Of a DNA stretch of 64,000 nt, positions 59,399 through 64,000 are shown piece after piece. Positions within the stretch are counted from its first letter, which is position 1. Every line of letters starts with the position of its first letter. Source of the DNA: Agapanthus africanus (Eukaryota; Streptophyta; Magnoliopsida; Asparagales; Amaryllidaceae); NCBI GenBank assembly GCA_030015575.1, contig JASDDO010000006.1:207147632-207211631 (forward strand), written 5' to 3'. The position numbers and the translations under genes were made by a program. The notes beneath the pieces were generated by a model that worked only from the letters and a program-made list of their open reading frames with translations, was not told where the DNA came from and searched no databases.

Positions 59399-61063
59399 CT
59401 TGCTTCCGATCTTCGATAACAAAGATGATCTACCTTGAAGAAACTCAAACCCAAGCTCTTACTTTGCTAATCAAGTATTAGCAAAGCAAACACCCTAATC
59501 TAAGTGGCTAGAATAGATGAGAATGATGAAGTAGGAATTTAGCTCTCATTTATTTTCTATTTCTCACTCATTTTCATCACTTTGCAAAAAGCTAGAAAGC
59601 TTTTCATGCAAGGATGAAGAAGAAGAATAACCAAAACCATTTGTGATGAATAATGAAAAACTAGTGAGGTTAGAAATGCAACCATGGGTTAAGTATGATA
59701 ACTTAACCCATGTAGAGACTTAACCATGGTGAAGGGTTGGGTTAACAAATATCAACCAAAATATTTTTAGAAAATATCTTTAGTTAAAAACAAAAGCAAA
59801 GCTTCTAGAAGCTTCAAGAAGGTTTAACCCTAATCCAAACCCTAACCATGTTTAAACTGCACAAAACATGTTGCATTTGTAACCTTAACTTGTTACAATA
59901 TCATATATCACACATATATAATATATTTTTTAACAAAATAAAATAATACAATTAACATATATCACATATATATCAATGTATTACCCGAGTAAGAAAAAGA
60001 ATCTTTAAGTGAGCTTATATTAGTTAATGTAATTTAATATATCAAATATATAATTATACATTAAATTATCAAATCAACACTTGATCCGATAATCCGGCTA
60101 TTTCATAAATAACCGACTAATATAATCTATATCAGTTCATCGAATCAACACTTGATCCGATGACCCGGCTATATCACATATACCCGGCCGATATCACATA
60201 TCGCGAGAATATAGTATGGTATCACATACACGTATTGTTCTCGGTCCCGCACATATCACATATGTGCTCCTACTCCATTTTGCCTGAACTAGGAAACCTC
60301 TGAGTAGGACTCTAAGGAATCGTCAATACGCCGGCAGTAGGTGATGATCATATCAAACACCTACAAGCTGCAAGCGGTCAGCTAAACGTAACAGCTACCC
60401 AGGTATTGAGTAATCAGAAGATCAACAAGCAAGCCTGTACTTTCTCCCGTGAATCCAACCAGTAACACTCCCGTACAGTCCGGTCTCTTCGTCTGATATG
60501 TCGCATATCTCGCCTAAGGGTGGTAAACGTCAGACCCCAGTAGCTTGATAAGTCGTTTCTATATGAGGTCCATAACAGTTCGAGAAACTACTGATAACAC
60601 TTACCAGTAAATCTCAGCAACCCTGGCCAGGGATATCCAGTTATGGCCAATCGAACACAGCGCAACATCAACTCCCTATACCGGGAGAGACTAAACCCCT
60701 CATATCGCTCATTGCCTCCATGTGATTCGGGACTGTACCCAAAAGCTACCTTTTTGCACGCCTTCTTGGACGTGGTATGATGGAAATCAAAGCACAGTGG
60801 GAATCACACAAGACTCTATGACGATCTCGGGTCTACAGACTAACTTGTACCAGTGTCACCAGAGAACTGCCATCTGACGTGAGGTATAATACCATCTGGG
60901 AGTTCTCGGCGATTCCGTCCAATGTACCCAGTCTCCACTGAGCACCCGTATACCTTCTCTGATGTCAAACACCAATGGATATGAGATCATCCATCGCCCA
61001 TCATATGGGTTAAGAAGCGCATACGCTAGTTTACTCTGGAATATCGATGCCCTGTCTCGGTAC
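59383..61063 (-). repeat. Inverted LTR fragment F
   Basis: This is the same LTR family as E in reverse orientation, roughly 92% identical by eye where they overlap. It lacks the first 270 or so bases of the LTR, because E begins exactly there. It also appears to lack the last part of U5 on its left side. The structured core is at 60592-60783 with the palindrome CCCTGGCCAGGG at 60621-60632. The left boundary, between 59383 and 59400, is uncertain. Confidence 0.75.
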
Positions 61064-63289
61064 TGTTAGTTATATGTATGCCCTAGAGGCCATTACTGTA
61101 CATTGGATGTATATTGTAGTGGATGCTGGGACATATATAGGGAGGACTTTCTTGCTCGACATGATAGTATGCTATTTGGTTACTCTTTACCTTATGTGTG
61201 CACTGATTGTCTCTCTGTTACATGTTGGTAAAGCCCTTAGGATGTGTACTTGACTATCGGGACTATGATGCGGATCATACTAGTGGGGACATGGTAGTCC
61301 ATAAGTACATCCTTCAAAGTCCCTAGTCGTGGGTGTATCGAGACGGGGCATCGATATACCAGAGTAGACTAGCGTGTACCTTCTCGACCTATACAGATGG
61401 GCGATGGATGATCCCATATCCATTGGTGTTTGACATCAGAGATGATATACGGGTGCTCAGTAGAGACTGGGTACACTGGACGGACTCGTCGAGAACTCCC
61501 AGATGGTATTATACCTCACGTCAGATGGCAGTTCTCTGGTGACACTGGTACAGAGTAGTCTGTTGACCCGAGATCGTCATAGAGTCTTGTGTGGTTCCCA
61601 CTGTGCTTTGATTTCCATCTTACCACGTCCAAGAGGGCGTGCAAAACGGTGGTTTTTGGGTACAGTCCCGAGTCACATGGAGGCAATGAGCGATAGGAGG
61701 GGATTCGTCTCTCCCGGTATAGGGGGTTGATGTTGCGCTGTGTTCGATTGGCTATAACAGGAAATCCCTGGCCAGGGTTGCTGAGATTTACTGGTAAGTG
61801 TTACCAGTAGTTTCTCGAATTGTTATAGACCTCATATCGACACGACTTATCGAGCTATTGGGGTCTGACGTTTACCACCCCTAGGCGAGATATGCGACAT
61901 ATCAGACGACGAGACCGGACTGTACGGTAGTGTTACTGGTTGGATTCACTGGAGTGTAAGCGGGCTTGCTCGTCGATCTTCTGATCGCTCAATACTCGGG
62001 TGGCCGTTACGTTTAGCAGACCGCTTGCGGCTTGTGGATGTTTGATATGATCATCATCTGCTGCCGGCGTATTGACGAGTCTTTAGAGTCCTACACAGAG
62101 GTTTCCTGGCTCAAGCGAAACGAAATAGGAGCGCATATGAGATATGTGCGGGACCGAGAATAATGCGTGTATGTGATACCGTATTTCATTCTCGCGATCA
62201 ATGTGTCGAATGGTTGTATGCGATATAACCTAGTTATCGATTCAAGCGTTGATTCGATAAGCCGATACATTGTATACTAGTCGGTTGTGTGCGATATGAC
62301 CGGATCATTGAATCAAGTGTTGATTTAATGATTTAATGCATAATTATATATTTGATATATTACTTTGCATTAACTAGTATCGGTTTACTTAAGATGGATT
62401 TTCTCACTCGGATGTACACATTGTATATATGATATACTTTTGTGCACTTGATTGTATCATGATTGATGATACATGTTTGCTAGGGTTTTTATGTAAAGAT
62501 CAAACCATGGTTACATGTTAATGGTTAGGGTTTTGTATTATTCACTTATTTATTTATCTATTGATTTTTGGAAAATAAAGGGCATGAAAAGAAAATGGTG
62601 GCTTGATTTGTATTCTAGTTGAAGCTTCATGAAGCTTTGACCTAAGTGACCATTTTTGTCTCATGCCTAACCCTAACCATTCCCACTAACCATGATTCAT
62701 TCTCTACACTTAACCATGGTAACTATTATGATAAGAATGAATGGGATTATCTTTTCTAGTTAATCTTTTTATTCTATCATAATATTATCTTCATCATCTT
62801 CTTCTTCTTCACTTGAAGATGCTTCATTTTCATCAATGGTGGATTGATGAAAAGAGTGAGAAATCCAATTCTAAAGTCTACCCACTTCCTATTTCTTCAT
62901 CCTCTACCTCTTGCCAAGTAGTAGAGTGTGTTTTCTTCACAAGTTTCTTGACTTGGTGAAGTCGGAGCTTGATTTAGCGATGCCTCGACGTAGATCATCT
63001 TCGGCACGTCGTCGATGACCTAGCCCGTCCATTCTCCGATGAAGCCGACGCTAGAGCCCGGGATCCGTCTTGGACAGCGAGGAGACTTCATTGCGGAGCC
63101 GTGGTGGTGGAGCACCGAATCTACAAAGGTTGTATTTCCGTATCTTATAGTTTAGTTGTAAACTAGCTCAGTTTTCGCCTAGAATTCTAGCCGACGATCC
63201 GTATTAGGGTTTCTCGGCACACCGTTAAATTTGAAATTGGCATGGTTGATGCCTTGTGAGACCTCACTAGAGTGCCTAGGAACCCTACA
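61064..63289 (+). repeat. Element E 5' LTR
   Basis: This 2226-bp LTR ends AACCCTACA directly before the PBS. The structured core is at 61615-61816 with the palindrome at 61766-61777. In helix 1 CCATC pairs with GGTGG and CACGTCC with GGGCGTG. In helix 3 ACTGGTAA pairs with TTACCAGT. Confidence 0.88.
61615..61816 (+). other. Structured RNA core in LTR E
   Basis: This is the same helix set as in LTRs A and C with different bases. The inner stem is CACGTCC/GGGCGTG, where C has CACGGCTC/GAGTCGTG. The last hairpin is extended to eight pairs (ACTGGTAA/TTACCAGT), where C has ACTGG/CCAGT. Several of the changed positions are changed on both sides. Confidence 0.6.
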
Positions 63290-64000
63290 GTGGTATCAGA
63301 GCCTAGCTAGAGCCTTAGGCGAAGTCCAGACAGAGTTTGAAATCCGAACGAACCCGAAACCCATATTCAAAAATGCTCTCTGTCCAGATTTTAAAAATGT
63401 GGATTTTTCAATATTAAAAATATGCAGAAAATTAAGCAGGCTTTATTATGAATTACTGTGAAAAACGGAGAGCTAACTCTATCATAACGCCGCGGAACCG
63501 CGGCCTAAGCCCACGTGGCGCGGCGGTTCCGCGGCCGTAATGTTGACTCTTTGACTTCTCTTTCCACAGTAATTGTTATATTTGACTCCTGTGTTTTCTG
63601 GATAATTTTAATATTTTATTCTATAGTTGAGTATTTTGGGGTTGTATTGGGAATCGCTGATTCGATCGGATTATCAAATTTTGTCTGTTTGGCTTTCCGG
63701 ATAAATTTTAGAATATGTTAAAAAGTTCGACCGGATATAAATACCCAATTTTTCCCCTGTCGGGAAATTTCCAAGCGTTGGATTTTTCCGTAGTTTAACG
63801 ACGTTCTAAGTAGTGCAAGTAACGCGATGGACCCTCTAGAAGACAACAAACCTTAACTCGATTATGTGACCGTCTTGAACTGCCCTTTGAATCTTCGGGT
63901 TTGGGGCAGTACGGCGTGCCACATATGAGGCGTTGGCTTGACCCTTCTACGGCTGGACCGTTGGTACTGAGGCACGAACTGAATGTTGTTAGACTTATTT
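63290..64000 (+). other. Element E PBS and leader start
   Basis: TGGTATCAGAGCC at 63291-63303 matches initiator tRNA-Met. A GC-rich double palindrome follows at 63489-63536 (arms GCCGCGGAACCGCGGCC and GGCGCGGCGGTTCCGCGGCC). From 63827 (ATGGACCCTCTAGAAGA) to the window end the sequence is homologous to 52393-52560 inside element D. No open coding frame is reached. Confidence 0.8.

Larger units (their letters stand above)
61064..64000 (+). mobile_element. Element E: LTR retrotransposon, truncated by the window edge
   Basis: It starts TGTTAGTTATATG at 61064. GGTAC before it (61059-61063) may be its target duplication; the other copy is outside the window. The LTR opening is the same type as in C and A (GCCCTAGAGGCCATTACTGTA), so it should be Copia, but no coding region lies inside the window to confirm this. 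Confidence 0.85.

Overview
This window looks like heterochromatic DNA from a flowering plant with a large, repeat-rich genome. I find no host gene, tRNA gene, rRNA gene or CRISPR array. Almost all of it is LTR retrotransposons inserted into one another. Primer-binding sites matching plant initiator tRNA-Met (TGGTATCAGAGC), 5-bp target-site duplications (TSDs) and Ty1/Copia polyproteins support the plant assignment. The species cannot be named from the sequence.

Layout. Block K is an old, hairpin-rich, tandemly repeated sequence at 1-128 that resumes at 41445-46675. Element C (Copia, + strand, 129-41444, TSD CGTTC) sits in K. Element B (Copia, - strand, 1528-21446, TSD GTTTA) sits inside the 5' LTR of C. 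Element A (Copia, - strand, 9021-18761, TSD CACGG) sits inside the leader of B. The leader of C also carries a 1.44-kb TG...CA insert, J (23376-24814, TSD CATTG). Element H (Copia, - strand, 25746-35504, TSD GTGAC) sits at the gag start of C. To the right, an LTR-like piece G (about 46676-47086 and 59064-59398) is split by element D (47087-59058, TSD TCTTG). D has 4.04-kb LTRs and no coding capacity. An inverted LTR fragment F (about 59383-61063) follows. Element E then begins at 61064 (LTR to 63289, then PBS and leader) and runs off the window.

LTR divergence counted by eye agrees with the nesting: C about 2.8%, B about 1.5%, H about 1.3%, A about 0.2%, D about 0.12%. Only H keeps a full uninterrupted gag-pol frame (1329 codons). 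A has one nonsense codon, C has several breaks, B is a wreck, and D encodes nothing recognisable. B and D nevertheless have much younger LTR pairs than their coding decay implies, so they probably moved using proteins supplied in trans.

The most unusual signals are RNA-structural: (1) a core of hairpins with compensatory changes shared by the LTRs of A, B, C, E, F and H; (2) three evenly spaced stem-loops in each Copia leader, nearly uniform within an element but different between elements; (3) a GC-rich double palindrome near the PBS in five leaders and also in insert J; (4) block K, dense in perfect micro-hairpins with 3-nt loops and holding an array of larger hairpins whose arms covary; (5) a hairpin array in the 3' part of D.
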